From contig UQNE01000002.1 of assembly GCA_900542355.1 (NCBI GenBank), positions 171,909-235,908 of the forward strand: a DNA stretch of 64,000 nucleotides, in the 5' to 3' direction. Position 1 is the first letter of the stretch; every line of letters starts with the position of its first letter. Of the stretch, positions 9,409-17,454 are shown one piece after another. The notes under the pieces were generated by a model. It worked only from the letters and a program-made list of their open reading frames with translations, had not been told where the DNA came from and did not search any database. The position numbers and the translations under genes were made by a program. This stretch comes from an uncultured Bacteroidales bacterium (GTDB taxonomy: Bacteria; Bacteroidota; Bacteroidia; Bacteroidales; Paludibacteraceae).

Positions 9409-9486
9409 TAGAGTATAGCGCAACCGGCTCGGTAGGATTGATTAGTAAACCAAGCATGGTAAGCAGAAAGGTATTAGGTCTTATAA

Positions 9487-10110
9487 ATGAGTGATAATCG
9501 GAAAGATAGTATTGTACAATTTGCGGCAAAGAAAATGCGCGAAGTGGGTATTCGGTCGGTGAGCATAGACGATATATGCCGCGAATTGGGTATCTCTAAA
9601 AAGACATTCTATGTTTATTTTGAGTCGAAAGACCGTTTGGTAGATGAGATGCTCTTGCTGCACGAGCAGAAATTGGAGCGCAAGATGTTGCGTGAGGTGG
9701 AAGGTAAGACCACGATGCAGATTTTGCAGGAGTGGGGTCCGATGGCACGCAGGAACGAGAAAGACATCGAGCAGACGCCGCCGATTGTGTATGATTTGCA
9801 GAAGTACTATCCCGATTTATTCCGCCAACATAAAGAACATCTCTGCAAGGCAATGTACCGAAGTATGGTGCGCTTCATCAAGAAAGGACAAACCGAAGGT
9901 ATCTTCCGCAAGGAACTGAATCCCGAACTCACGGCGCACTTGTTCTCCTACGCACACTATTTTATGTTCGAGACGATACAGCAATACCCCAAGCGACGAG
10001 GTGAGATAGCCGACATCGGCAGACAAGGATTAGATATCCTGATACGAGGTGTGTTGCAACCCGGGGTGCAGTTCCCTGTATGCGACGGAGCACAAAACAA
10101 GAAAAAATAA
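9487..10110 (+). CDS. TetR/AcrR-family transcriptional regulator of the efflux operon
   Basis: A 207-residue protein. Residues 5-55 form a TetR helix-turn-helix: a helix ending in REVGIRSVS, then IDDICRELGISKKTFYVYFESKDRLV. The remainder is a helical ligand and dimerisation domain with no recognisable specificity. It is the first gene of a run with the three RND efflux components (26 bp to the next gene). By analogy with AcrR-type regulators it probably represses this operon until an inducer binds. A consensus sigma-54 promoter and a palindrome lie directly upstream, so it may itself be expressed under stress. Confidence 0.9.
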   Translation: MSDNRKDSIVQFAAKKMREVGIRSVSIDDICRELGISKKTFYVYFESKDRLVDEMLLLHEQKLERKMLREVEGKTTMQILQEWGPMARRNEKDIEQTPPIVYDLQKYYPDLFRQHKEHLCKAMYRSMVRFIKKGQTEGIFRKELNPELTAHLFSYAHYFMFETIQQYPKRRGEIADIGRQGLDILIRGVLQPGVQFPVCDGAQNKKK

Positions 10111-10136
10111 TGGTAACAAAATAATTGGTATAAATA

Positions 10137-11465
10137 ATGAAGAGACTATTTTCCTTTATGGTTGTTGCGCTGCTGATTAGCGCGAACGCCATAGCAGACG
10201 ACCATGTGATGGCGGCTACCAAGAAAGCCCCCATCCGTGATGTACCTGCGGAGTTGAGCCTGAGCGTAGAAGAGGCGCAAGACTATGCCGTGCAAGCCAA
10301 CCGCACGCTACGCAATGCCGACTTGGCAATACAACAGGCCTACGCTCAACGCTGGCAAACCATTGCGGCTATGCTCCCGCAAGCCGATATGAGTTGGGGC
10401 TACAACACAATGTGCGGGTACAAGATGAATTTCCAAGGGATGGAAATTGCTATGCCCGATTACTCCAACATGGGTATCACGGCTTCGGTGGGCATCAGCG
10501 GACAAGCCATTGTGGGTGCGGTGCTCAATACTATCGCTATCGATATGCAGAAAATCAGCCGTGAGCAATCGGAGGACGACCTGCGGGCGAATGTGAAGAC
10601 CTCGTATGCCTCCGTCTTGGTGCTGCAAGATGTGGTGGCTCTACTTGATTCATCGTTGCAAAATGTGGAAAAACTGGCAGAGATGACCCAACGCAGCGTA
10701 GATGTAGGTGCGGCTGAGCAAACGAGCGCAGACCAGATAAAAGTGCGCGTCAATAGCCTCCGCAACAACATTAACTCCAACAAACGCTCCATTCAGTTGG
10801 CTATGAACTCGCTGAAAGTGCTGCTCGATGTGCCGGTAGAAACCGAACTGACGCTCACCTCAACGCTCGATGATATGCTTTCGGCTGAGGCGGTACTCAA
10901 CCTGCTCGGTGAGGACTTTATCCCGCAAAACAACCTCAATTATCAGACACTGGTCAAGAATGTTGATTTGGCAAAAGCCAATGTACACATGGCGGGCTGG
11001 GCGTATGGTCCGACAGTAGGTGTAGGCTATCAATACAGCAATCAGAAGTACTATGGCGACGGCGGTTTCCGTATGACCCCTCCTAACGCCGTGAGCGTAT
11101 CGGTGTCGATGCCGCTTTGGTCATCGGGCAAGCGTGCTGCGGGCGTAACCGAGAAAAAGATTGCCTTAGAGTCGGCACGCAATACGCTGGCAGAGACTGC
11201 CGACAACCTCGGTATTCAGAACCAGCAGTTGCGCTTCAACCTCCAAAATGCCTTCGAGACCTATATGGTGGAGAAAGAGAATATGGATGTTACGCAACGC
11301 GTGTTCCAATCTACCACCAACAAGTACAATTACGGTGCTACCTCTAATCTTGAGTTGGTCAACGCCAGCAACGATGTCATCTCGGCACAATCGACCTATG
11401 TGCAGGCGGTGCTGACCTTGGTAAATGCTGAGGTTGAGTTGGATAAGTTCTTGAATAACAAGTAA
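10137..11465 (+). CDS. TolC-family outer-membrane efflux channel
   Basis: A 442-residue protein with a signal peptide (residues 1-20) and the two repeated coiled-coil/barrel halves of TolC-type proteins. Visible family features are LSVEEAQDYAVQANRTLRNADL near the start and YNYGATSNLELVNASNDVISAQSTYV near the end, a typical outer-membrane efflux protein ending. It forms the outer-membrane exit duct for the periplasmic adaptor and RND pump encoded downstream. The gap to the adaptor gene is 96 bp and contains no clear terminator. Confidence 0.92.
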   Translation: MKRLFSFMVVALLISANAIADDHVMAATKKAPIRDVPAELSLSVEEAQDYAVQANRTLRNADLAIQQAYAQRWQTIAAMLPQADMSWGYNTMCGYKMNFQGMEIAMPDYSNMGITASVGISGQAIVGAVLNTIAIDMQKISREQSEDDLRANVKTSYASVLVLQDVVALLDSSLQNVEKLAEMTQRSVDVGAAEQTSADQIKVRVNSLRNNINSNKRSIQLAMNSLKVLLDVPVETELTLTSTLDDMLSAEAVLNLLGEDFIPQNNLNYQTLVKNVDLAKANVHMAGWAYGPTVGVGYQYSNQKYYGDGGFRMTPPNAVSVSVSMPLWSSGKRAAGVTEKKIALESARNTLAETADNLGIQNQQLRFNLQNAFETYMVEKENMDVTQRVFQSTTNKYNYGATSNLELVNASNDVISAQSTYVQAVLTLVNAEVELDKFLNNK

Positions 11466-11561
11466 AAAAAAGCCTTGCCAAGAGGTACTCTGCGGACCAA
11501 ATGAACTGCCGCAGAACCGCTCCATCGGAAAAATATACACGAATATAAATAAAAAACGAAT

Positions 11562-12569
11562 ATGAAAAAACTATTTATTATGGCAGCCGCTGCATTGGTG
11601 TTGGTAGGTTGCGGCAAGAAAGAGGCTACTACTGCCACCACCGAGGCAGGAGAGCGCACCGAGGTGGTGGAACTCACCACTCTCCATACACGCGAGATAC
11701 AGCGCGACATCACTCTCTCGTCCAACTTGATGGGGTACGAGACCGTCAATGTAGCTCCGTCGCTCACAGGTAAGATAGAGCATATCTATGTCGAGGTAGG
11801 CGACCGTGTGCAGAAGGGTAGCGACCTCGTGCGCATGGATCAGCAGCAATACAAGACTACCAAACTGACTATCACCAACCTCGAAACCGAGATGGCGCGT
11901 ATGGAAGGCTTGATTCAGACCGGCTCCGTATCGCAACAGCAGTACGACCAAGCCAAGTTGTCGCTCGATCAGACCAAAGAGAACATCGCTTTCTTGGAGA
12001 CCAATACCTATGTGAAGGCTCCGTTTGCAGGCGTTATCTCGGCGAAGAACTATGAGGACGGCGAACTCTACAGCGGGCAACCTATCGTGGTGCTGACCCA
12101 GGTGGACAAACTCAAGACCCTCATCGCTATCCCCGAGTCGTACATCCCGCAAGTGAAACAAGGCATGCGCCTTACGCTCCATTCCGAAGTCTATCCTGAC
12201 AAGACTTTCCCTGCTACTATCGAGGTAGTCTATCCTACGGTGGATGCTTCGAGCCACACCTTCCAAGCCAAAGTGGTGATTCCCAACCGCGAAGGACTGC
12301 TCCGCCCGGGTATGTATGTCAACGCTACGCTCGGTTTGGGCAAAGCAACGGTGATTACCGCTCCCTATCAGGCAGTGCTGAAACTGATTGGTGCGAACGA
12401 CCGCTATGTCTTCATCAACAACAACGGTTATGCACAACGCGTAACGGTAGAGATGGGGCAACGCTTCGGCGATGAGGTGGAGCTTATAGCACCCGAGATA
12501 GTGGACGGCGTGGAACTCGTAACGAAAGGTGAGGCTCGTCTGGTGGATGGCGTGAAAATCAGATATTAA
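11562..12569 (+). CDS. RND efflux periplasmic adaptor (membrane fusion protein), lipoprotein
   Basis: A 335-residue protein with a lipobox (LVLVGC, cysteine at about residue 17). It then shows the lipoyl half-motif GKIEHIYVEVGDRVQKGSDLVRMD, a short coiled-coil hairpin (QYKTTKLTITNLETEM to SLDQTKENIAFLE), the second half-motif VKAPFAGVISAKNYEDGE and the beta-barrel and membrane-proximal domains. This is the HlyD/AcrA order. It links the inner-membrane pump to the TolC-like channel. It is 19 bp from the pump gene. Confidence 0.93.
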   Translation: MKKLFIMAAAALVLVGCGKKEATTATTEAGERTEVVELTTLHTREIQRDITLSSNLMGYETVNVAPSLTGKIEHIYVEVGDRVQKGSDLVRMDQQQYKTTKLTITNLETEMARMEGLIQTGSVSQQQYDQAKLSLDQTKENIAFLETNTYVKAPFAGVISAKNYEDGELYSGQPIVVLTQVDKLKTLIAIPESYIPQVKQGMRLTLHSEVYPDKTFPATIEVVYPTVDASSHTFQAKVVIPNREGLLRPGMYVNATLGLGKATVITAPYQAVLKLIGANDRYVFINNNGYAQRVTVEMGQRFGDEVELIAPEIVDGVELVTKGEARLVDGVKIRY

Positions 12570-12588
12570 ACCTAAAAACGAAACTAAG

Positions 12589-15500
12589 ATGGCTATATAT
12601 AAGACAGCGGTGCAAAAGCCCGTTACCACAGCCCTTATCTTCTTGGCTGTGATAGTGATAGGTGTGTTCTGCTATGTGCAGTTGCCTATCGACCAGTTCC
12701 CTGAGATGGACCCGCCGTATGTAACGGTGATGACTACCTATCCGGGAGCATCTGCCTCCGAGGTGGAGAGCAATGTTACCAAGGTGATGGAGAACTCGCT
12801 CAACTCGGTGGACCACTTGAAGGAACTGACCTCTAAATCAAAGGATAACATCTCCTCGGTAACGATGGAGTTTGAGTGGGGAACCGACTTAGACGAGGTG
12901 CTCAACGATGTCCGCACTTATGTGGATATTGTGAAGGATAACCTGCCGGATGGTTGCTCCAACCCTATTGTGTTGCGTCTGAGCACCAGCATGATGCCTG
13001 TGATTCAGTATGCCGTGATGGCTGATGAGTCGTATCCCGCATTGGATAAGTTGCTGGACGATGAGATTATCCCGCAGTTGAACCGTGTGGACGGTATCGG
13101 TAACCTGACTGTTTCCGGTGCTCCGGAGCGCTATGTGTATGTCTATCTTGACCAGCAGAAACTCGATGCCTATGGGTTGACCGTAGAGAGCGTGGGGCAG
13201 ATGGTTTCCGCCAATAACCTGAATATGTCGTCCGGTACGGTGAAGTTAGCGAAAGAGCAATACCAGATGGAGGTACGCTCGGAGTACGCTTCCTCGGATG
13301 AGATAAACAATATCGTAGTAACCACTACGGCAGATGGTCGGCAAGTCTTTGTGCGCGACATTGCCACTGTGAAAGATACCATCAAGGAGTTGTCGCTGGA
13401 TGAGAAAACCGACGGTCGCGAGTGCGCACGTCTGATGGTAACCAAGCAGACAGGTGCGAACACTGTGCAGATATGTAAGGATGTGCGCAAAGAGATTGCC
13501 CGTATTCAAAAGACGCTGCCCTCGGATGTGCAGTTTAAGTTGATTTACGACTCGTCGGAGAACATCCAAAACTCTATCGACTCGTTGAACGAGTCTATCC
13601 TATACGCACTGTTGTTCGTGGTATTGGTGGTGCTCTTCTTCTTAGGAAAGTGGCGCGCGACGTTGATTATCGGTATCACGATCCCTATTGCCCTGATTGT
13701 GGCGTTTATCTACCTGAAGATGGTAGGCTCATCGCTGAACATTATCTCTATGTGTTCGCTGACGGTGGCTATCGGTATGGTGGTGGACGATGCGATTGTG
13801 GTCTTGGAGAATATCACAAAGCACGTTGACCGCGGCGAGAACCCGCGTGAAGCGGCTATCTATGCAACCAACGAGGTGTGGGTATCGGTTATTGCTACTA
13901 CTTTGGTGATTGTGGCGGTGTTTGTGCCGCTGACCATGCTGACGGGTATGGCAGGTATCATGTTCAAGGAGTTGGGTTGGATTGTAACCATCGTAGTTTG
14001 TACCTCCACCCTTGTGGCTATCTCGCTCACGCCTATGTTGGCGAGCAAGTTGCTCAAACCGCGCAAGGTACATGTGGACGCAGAGGGCAACCTCATTGAC
14101 GACGAGAAAGGCAAGAAGACTTGGTACGAGCGTATCGTGGTGAGATGGCTCGATTGGATAGATGAGAAGTACGCCAAAGCCCTTGGCTGGTGCTTACGCC
14201 ACAAAGTGCTTACCTTCTTCATCCTGCTGGCTTTCTTCTGCTGCTCGATGATTCCTATGATTACGGGTCAGATTGGTACCGACTTTATGAAGCAGCAAGA
14301 CCAAGGTCGTATGTCGGTTACGGTGAAGTTGCAGCGCGGTACACGTATTGAGGAGACGCTCAAGACAGCTCGTGCGCTCGAAGCACGCTTTGTGGAGTTG
14401 GTGCCTGAGATACAGTTGATTAGTACCTCCGCCGGTACCAACGATGATAGCGGCATGGGCGCACTCTTCTCCTCTACGATGAATAATACCATCTCCATGA
14501 CGATCCGTACGAGCAAGAAGTACGAGCGTGAGCAGACTATCTTTGAGATGGCAGAGATACTGCGTCAAGAGATGGCACGCTATCCGGAGATTATTGACTA
14601 TCAGGTAAGTACATCTGGTGGCGGTGGCGGTGCGTCTAACACCGTTGACTTGGAGATTTACGGCTACGATTTCGATGAGACTTCTGCGTTGGCAGAGCAA
14701 CTGAAAGCCATCTGTAACCACGAGGTACCCGGTGCCCGCGATGCGACTATCTCGCGTGATGACGAACGCCCGGAGATAAAGATTACAGTGGACAAAGAGA
14801 AGGCATCGCGCCTTGGGCTGACTTCCGCCACTATCTCTTCCTATCTTCGCAACCGTGTGAATGGTATGGCATGCGGCTACCTTAAAGACGAAGGCTCGGA
14901 GTATGATATCCTATGCCGTTTGGAGGAGAAAGACCGCAACTCCGTGGAGAAGATTGCTAACTTGAGTATTCCTACCCCCGTGGGCAAGAGTGTCAAACTG
15001 AGCGAGGTTTGCTCTATCGGTGAATACTGGACGCCACCTACCATCGAGCGCAAGAGCCGTCAGCGTATCGTTACCGTGAAGGTAACGCCCTACAACACTT
15101 CTCTGGGTGAACTGGCACAATATATAGATCAAAACGTACTGCCGAAACTGGACATTCCGCAAGGTGTGGTAGTGCGTATTGCCGGCGACTACGAAGACCA
15201 GCAAGACACCTTCGTCGACATGGCGATGTTAGGCATACTGATTATCATGCTGGTATATATCGTGATGGCAAGCCAGTTTGAGTCGCTCAAGAAGCCGTTT
15301 GTGATTATGTTCACTATCCCGTTTGCCCTCTCGGGTGTGGTACTCGCTTTGTGGCTGACCCATAGTTCGTTGGATATGATTGGTGCATTGGGTGTCATCA
15401 TGTTGGTGGGTATCGTGGTGAAGAACGGTATTGTGCTGATTGACTATATCGACCTGTTGCGTGAGCGCGGCTGGGAGTTGAATGAAGCCGTGCAGGCAGC

Positions 15501-15834
15501 GGGCAGAAGTCGTATCCGTCCTGTGCTGATGACAGCGTTCACCACTATCCTCGGTATGGTGCCGATGGCAGTCAGTAACGGTGAAGGCTCCGAGATGTGG
15601 AAGCCGATGGGTATTGTGGTGATTGGCGGTCTAACCGTTTCCACCTTCCTCACCTTCTTCATGGTGCCTACCCTCTATGCTGCTATGTCCCGACACGGAG
15701 AGCGCGACAAGAAAAACCGTATGCGCAAAGGCTTTATCTTTATGAATATCAAGGTGAAGAAAGACCAACCTGCCGTAGAAGCGGCTACCGAGGCTTCCGT
15801 CTTCCCCGAGACTACACCTACCGGCGAGAAATAA
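12589..15834 (+). CDS. RND-family efflux pump (AcrB/HAE-1 type)
   Basis: A 1081-residue inner-membrane protein with the full RND plan: first TM helix (ALIFLAVIVIGVFCYVQLP), a porter domain, TM2-7 near residues 340-560, a second porter domain and TM8-12. Diagnostic segments are QLPIDQFPEMDPPYVTV, the TM4 stretch TVAIGMVVDDAIVVLENI with the proton-relay aspartates, and VGIVVKNGIVLIDY in the second half. It exports drugs, bile salts or other amphiphiles using the proton gradient. The charged cytoplasmic C-terminus (about 50 residues) is the only variable part. Confidence 0.95.
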   Translation: MAIYKTAVQKPVTTALIFLAVIVIGVFCYVQLPIDQFPEMDPPYVTVMTTYPGASASEVESNVTKVMENSLNSVDHLKELTSKSKDNISSVTMEFEWGTDLDEVLNDVRTYVDIVKDNLPDGCSNPIVLRLSTSMMPVIQYAVMADESYPALDKLLDDEIIPQLNRVDGIGNLTVSGAPERYVYVYLDQQKLDAYGLTVESVGQMVSANNLNMSSGTVKLAKEQYQMEVRSEYASSDEINNIVVTTTADGRQVFVRDIATVKDTIKELSLDEKTDGRECARLMVTKQTGANTVQICKDVRKEIARIQKTLPSDVQFKLIYDSSENIQNSIDSLNESILYALLFVVLVVLFFLGKWRATLIIGITIPIALIVAFIYLKMVGSSLNIISMCSLTVAIGMVVDDAIVVLENITKHVDRGENPREAAIYATNEVWVSVIATTLVIVAVFVPLTMLTGMAGIMFKELGWIVTIVVCTSTLVAISLTPMLASKLLKPRKVHVDAEGNLIDDEKGKKTWYERIVVRWLDWIDEKYAKALGWCLRHKVLTFFILLAFFCCSMIPMITGQIGTDFMKQQDQGRMSVTVKLQRGTRIEETLKTARALEARFVELVPEIQLISTSAGTNDDSGMGALFSSTMNNTISMTIRTSKKYEREQTIFEMAEILRQEMARYPEIIDYQVSTSGGGGGASNTVDLEIYGYDFDETSALAEQLKAICNHEVPGARDATISRDDERPEIKITVDKEKASRLGLTSATISSYLRNRVNGMACGYLKDEGSEYDILCRLEEKDRNSVEKIANLSIPTPVGKSVKLSEVCSIGEYWTPPTIERKSRQRIVTVKVTPYNTSLGELAQYIDQNVLPKLDIPQGVVVRIAGDYEDQQDTFVDMAMLGILIIMLVYIVMASQFESLKKPFVIMFTIPFALSGVVLALWLTHSSLDMIGALGVIMLVGIVVKNGIVLIDYIDLLRERGWELNEAVQAAGRSRIRPVLMTAFTTILGMVPMAVSNGEGSEMWKPMGIVVIGGLTVSTFLTFFMVPTLYAAMSRHGERDKKNRMRKGFIFMNIKVKKDQPAVEAATEASVFPETTPTGEK

Positions 15835-15853
15835 CCCTTAATATATATTGTGT

Positions 15854-16147
15854 ATGAAATCTGTAATGATTATATTCAACCAAGCCAACACCGAGCGTGT
15901 AGAATATATGCTCGATATGCTGGAGATCCGTGGTTTCACTTTCTTTGAGCAGGTGCAAGGGCGTGGCTCCCACGATGGCGACCCGCGTCGAGGCACCCAC
16001 GCTTGGCCGGAGATGAACTCCTGCGTCATCACCGTTGTAGATGACGACAAAGTGCCTTCGTTGCTCGAAGCAGTAGAGAAACTCGACATGCGAAACAAAG
16101 AAGTGGGTGTTCGTGCCTTCGTTTGGAATATCGAAGCCACCGTCTGA
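15854..16147 (+). CDS. PII-like small protein linked to the RND operon
   Basis: A 97-residue soluble protein read from the ATG at 15854, 19 bp after the pump gene. It starts MKSVMIIFNQANTERVEYML and has a beta-alpha-beta pattern with a GRGSHDGDPRRGTHAWPEMN loop, then VVDDDKVPSLLEAVEKLD. This resembles the ferredoxin-like fold and T-loop region of PII-type proteins rather than any enzyme. Its position as last gene of the operon suggests it reports on or modulates the pump, but this is inference. The operon ends at the terminator just downstream. Confidence 0.7.
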   Translation: MKSVMIIFNQANTERVEYMLDMLEIRGFTFFEQVQGRGSHDGDPRRGTHAWPEMNSCVITVVDDDKVPSLLEAVEKLDMRNKEVGVRAFVWNIEATV

Positions 16148-16168
16148 TTCCCGCTCCTAAGAGTAGAA

Positions 16169-16209
16169 AAAGATAGCGCAATCTGCCCCCGCAGGTTGCG
16201 CTATCTTTG
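16169..16209 (+). terminator. Terminator of the RND operon
   Basis: A 13-bp perfect stem (16169-16181 with 16196-16208) enclosing a second small hairpin (CTGC/GCAG). The right arm itself ends in TTTG and a short T-rich stretch. Confidence 0.85.
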
Positions 16210-16489
16210 TTTCTTCGGGTGCTGCGGCTATGCTGTGCCAAATAGTATTCAAACGCACCGATTAAACATACCTATAAAATGCCAAACTGTCAGATTATCA
16301 GTGTGTTATGTGTCAATTTGGCACGCTTTTCGGACAAAGTGGCACTTCCTCTCGTTCGGCACATAATTTGCCATATATAAGGTGAAATGCTTGAGATGAG
16401 TGAAGCAAGCAAGAGACTCCCCTGAGAGCCGAAAGCAAGGTTGCTTACCGCTTAGGCACTAAACATTTAACTATTAAATTTTTACTACT
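16210..16489 (+). other. Control region of the small heat-shock gene
   Basis: No gene. It holds an imperfect inverted repeat (TGCCAAACTGTCA near 16278-16290 and TGTCAATTTGGCA near 16311-16323), several GGCAC motifs and one full sigma-54-type promoter match at 16357-16372, followed by a leader of about 105 nt. Confidence 0.6.
16357..16372 (+). promoter_or_regulatory. Sigma-54-type promoter before the Hsp20 gene
   Basis: CGGCACATAATTTGCC has GG (16358-16359) and GC (16370-16371) exactly 10 bp apart and agrees with TGGCAC-N5-TTGC except at the first base. The inverted repeat 35-80 bp upstream could be an activator site. Confidence 0.6.
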
Positions 16490-16990
16490 ATGCTACCTTC
16501 AAGAAGAAATGACCAAAATTGGTTACCGAGTATGTTTAACGACTTTTTCAGTGAGGAATGGCCTCTCGTTCGCAATACCAACAATGCCGCACCTGCAATC
16601 AATGTGTTGGAAGACGACAAATCGTATCATGTAGAGATTGCTGCTCCGGGTATGACCAAGAACGATTTCTCTATCCATGTAAACGACCAAGATGAGTTGG
16701 TTATCCTCGTTGAGAAGAAAGAGGAACACAACGACAAAGACTGCGGTTGCGATACCGATAAGAGCAACAAGGACTGCAACTGCGACAAGAAAGAGGAGAA
16801 AAAGTGCAACTGCAAGTATCTCCGCCACGAGTTCTCCTACAGTCGCTTCGAGCAATCGCTCTTGCTGCCGGATAATGTCAACAAGGACGAGATCTCCGCT
16901 AAGGTTGCCGATGGTATTCTCCGTATCGAGTTGCCTAAATTGGATCCGACCGTCAAGAAGAATCCGCGTCGTGTGATAGACATCCAATAA
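16490..16990 (+). CDS. Small heat-shock protein (Hsp20) with a CxC-rich insert
   Basis: A 166-residue protein. An alpha-crystallin domain spans roughly residues 34-152 (APAINVLEDDKSYHVEIAAPG, then FSYSRFEQSLLLPDNV, then ADGILRIELPK), and the C-terminal I-x-I anchor is present (VIDIQ). Hsp20 proteins are ATP-independent holdases. The odd feature is an acidic and lysine-rich insert at about residues 80-110, between the strand VILVEKK and the YLRHEFSYS segment. It holds six cysteines as three CxC pairs (85/87, 96/98, 106/108). This suggests metal binding or redox sensing in the loop that exchanges between subunits. It has its own sigma-54-like promoter and terminator. Confidence 0.93.
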   Translation: MLPSRRNDQNWLPSMFNDFFSEEWPLVRNTNNAAPAINVLEDDKSYHVEIAAPGMTKNDFSIHVNDQDELVILVEKKEEHNDKDCGCDTDKSNKDCNCDKKEEKKCNCKYLRHEFSYSRFEQSLLLPDNVNKDEISAKVADGILRIELPKLDPTVKKNPRRVIDIQ

Positions 16991-17083
16991 TAGACATATC
17001 TACCATATATAAACCGACTTTACTACGATTGGTGAACCAACAACACTAATTGTATCGAACCCAACAACACTAACTATGAAACG

Positions 17084-17116
17084 AAAGCGGGAAGGCGCAC
17101 GCCTCCCCGCTTTTTT
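17084..17116 (+). terminator. Terminator after the Hsp20 gene
   Basis: AGCGGGAAGGCG pairs with CGCCTCCCCGCT with one mismatch across a 2-nt loop, followed by TTTTTT. Confidence 0.85.
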
Positions 17117-17227
17117 CGTCCTTATGCCATACTTGGCTTTATCTGTGCCTTTGCTATAGTCATTTGCTGCCTTTTGTAAAATAACACATTTTTCGCCTGT
17201 TTGCTGTCGTTTTGTTAAACAGACCTT

Positions 17228-17272
17228 GTCGAGACTTCGTCGAAATCTTGTCGAGACCTAATCGAGACCTAA
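17228..17272 (+). repeat. Dispersed TCGAGACCTAA-type intergenic repeat, copy 2
   Basis: It reads as GTCGAGACTTCGTCGAAATC, then TTGTCGAGACC, then TAATCGAGACCTAA. The unit TCGARACCT recurs about every 10-12 bp. Related to 8571-8610, 41172-41216 and 62467-62511. Confidence 0.8.
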
Positions 17273-17359
17273 CACGAAATCCGCCATTATCATTTTGCTA
17301 CTTTATTCTCTTAATCCCTTATATTCTGTTACTTCTTTCACCCCGATAATGTTTCGGGT

Positions 17360-17424
17360 ATTCTCTGCATTCGGGACAATAAGAATAGTTTTAATGGTCT
17401 ATTTATATGGCTTTTAATGGAGAA
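17360..17424. repeat. TTTAATGG / ATTCTCTGCATTCGGGA repeat, copy 1
   Basis: ATTCTCTGCATTCGGGA (17360-17376) is identical to 21342-21358, and TTTAATGGAGAA (17413-17424) is identical to 49450-49461. Each copy lies just 3' of a minus-strand gene. Confidence 0.65.
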
Positions 17425-17454
17425 ATAGTTATTGTACGGAGTCCCCAAAGGCTC

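Larger units (their letters stand above)
8387..9486. other. 1.1-kb gene-free stretch with repeats and a short promoter-hairpin unit
   Basis: No credible protein gene is visible on either strand. It contains a dispersed repeat (8571-8610), a promoter plus short transcript plus hairpin (8764-8872), a direct repeat of CGTGATGACAATCC (8849-8862 and 8916-8929), a CCCCT/AGGGG hairpin followed by CTTTTTG near 9100-9122, and the control region of the efflux operon (9340-9408). Confidence 0.7.
17117..17454. other. Gene-free stretch between converging genes, with two repeat families
   Basis: No open frame of note. It contains the dispersed TCGAGACCTAA repeat (17228-17272) and a second repeat family with ATTCTCTGCATTCGGGA (17360-17376) and TTTAATGGAGAA (17413-17424) just beyond the 3' end of the minus-strand GHL10 gene. 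Confidence 0.6.
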
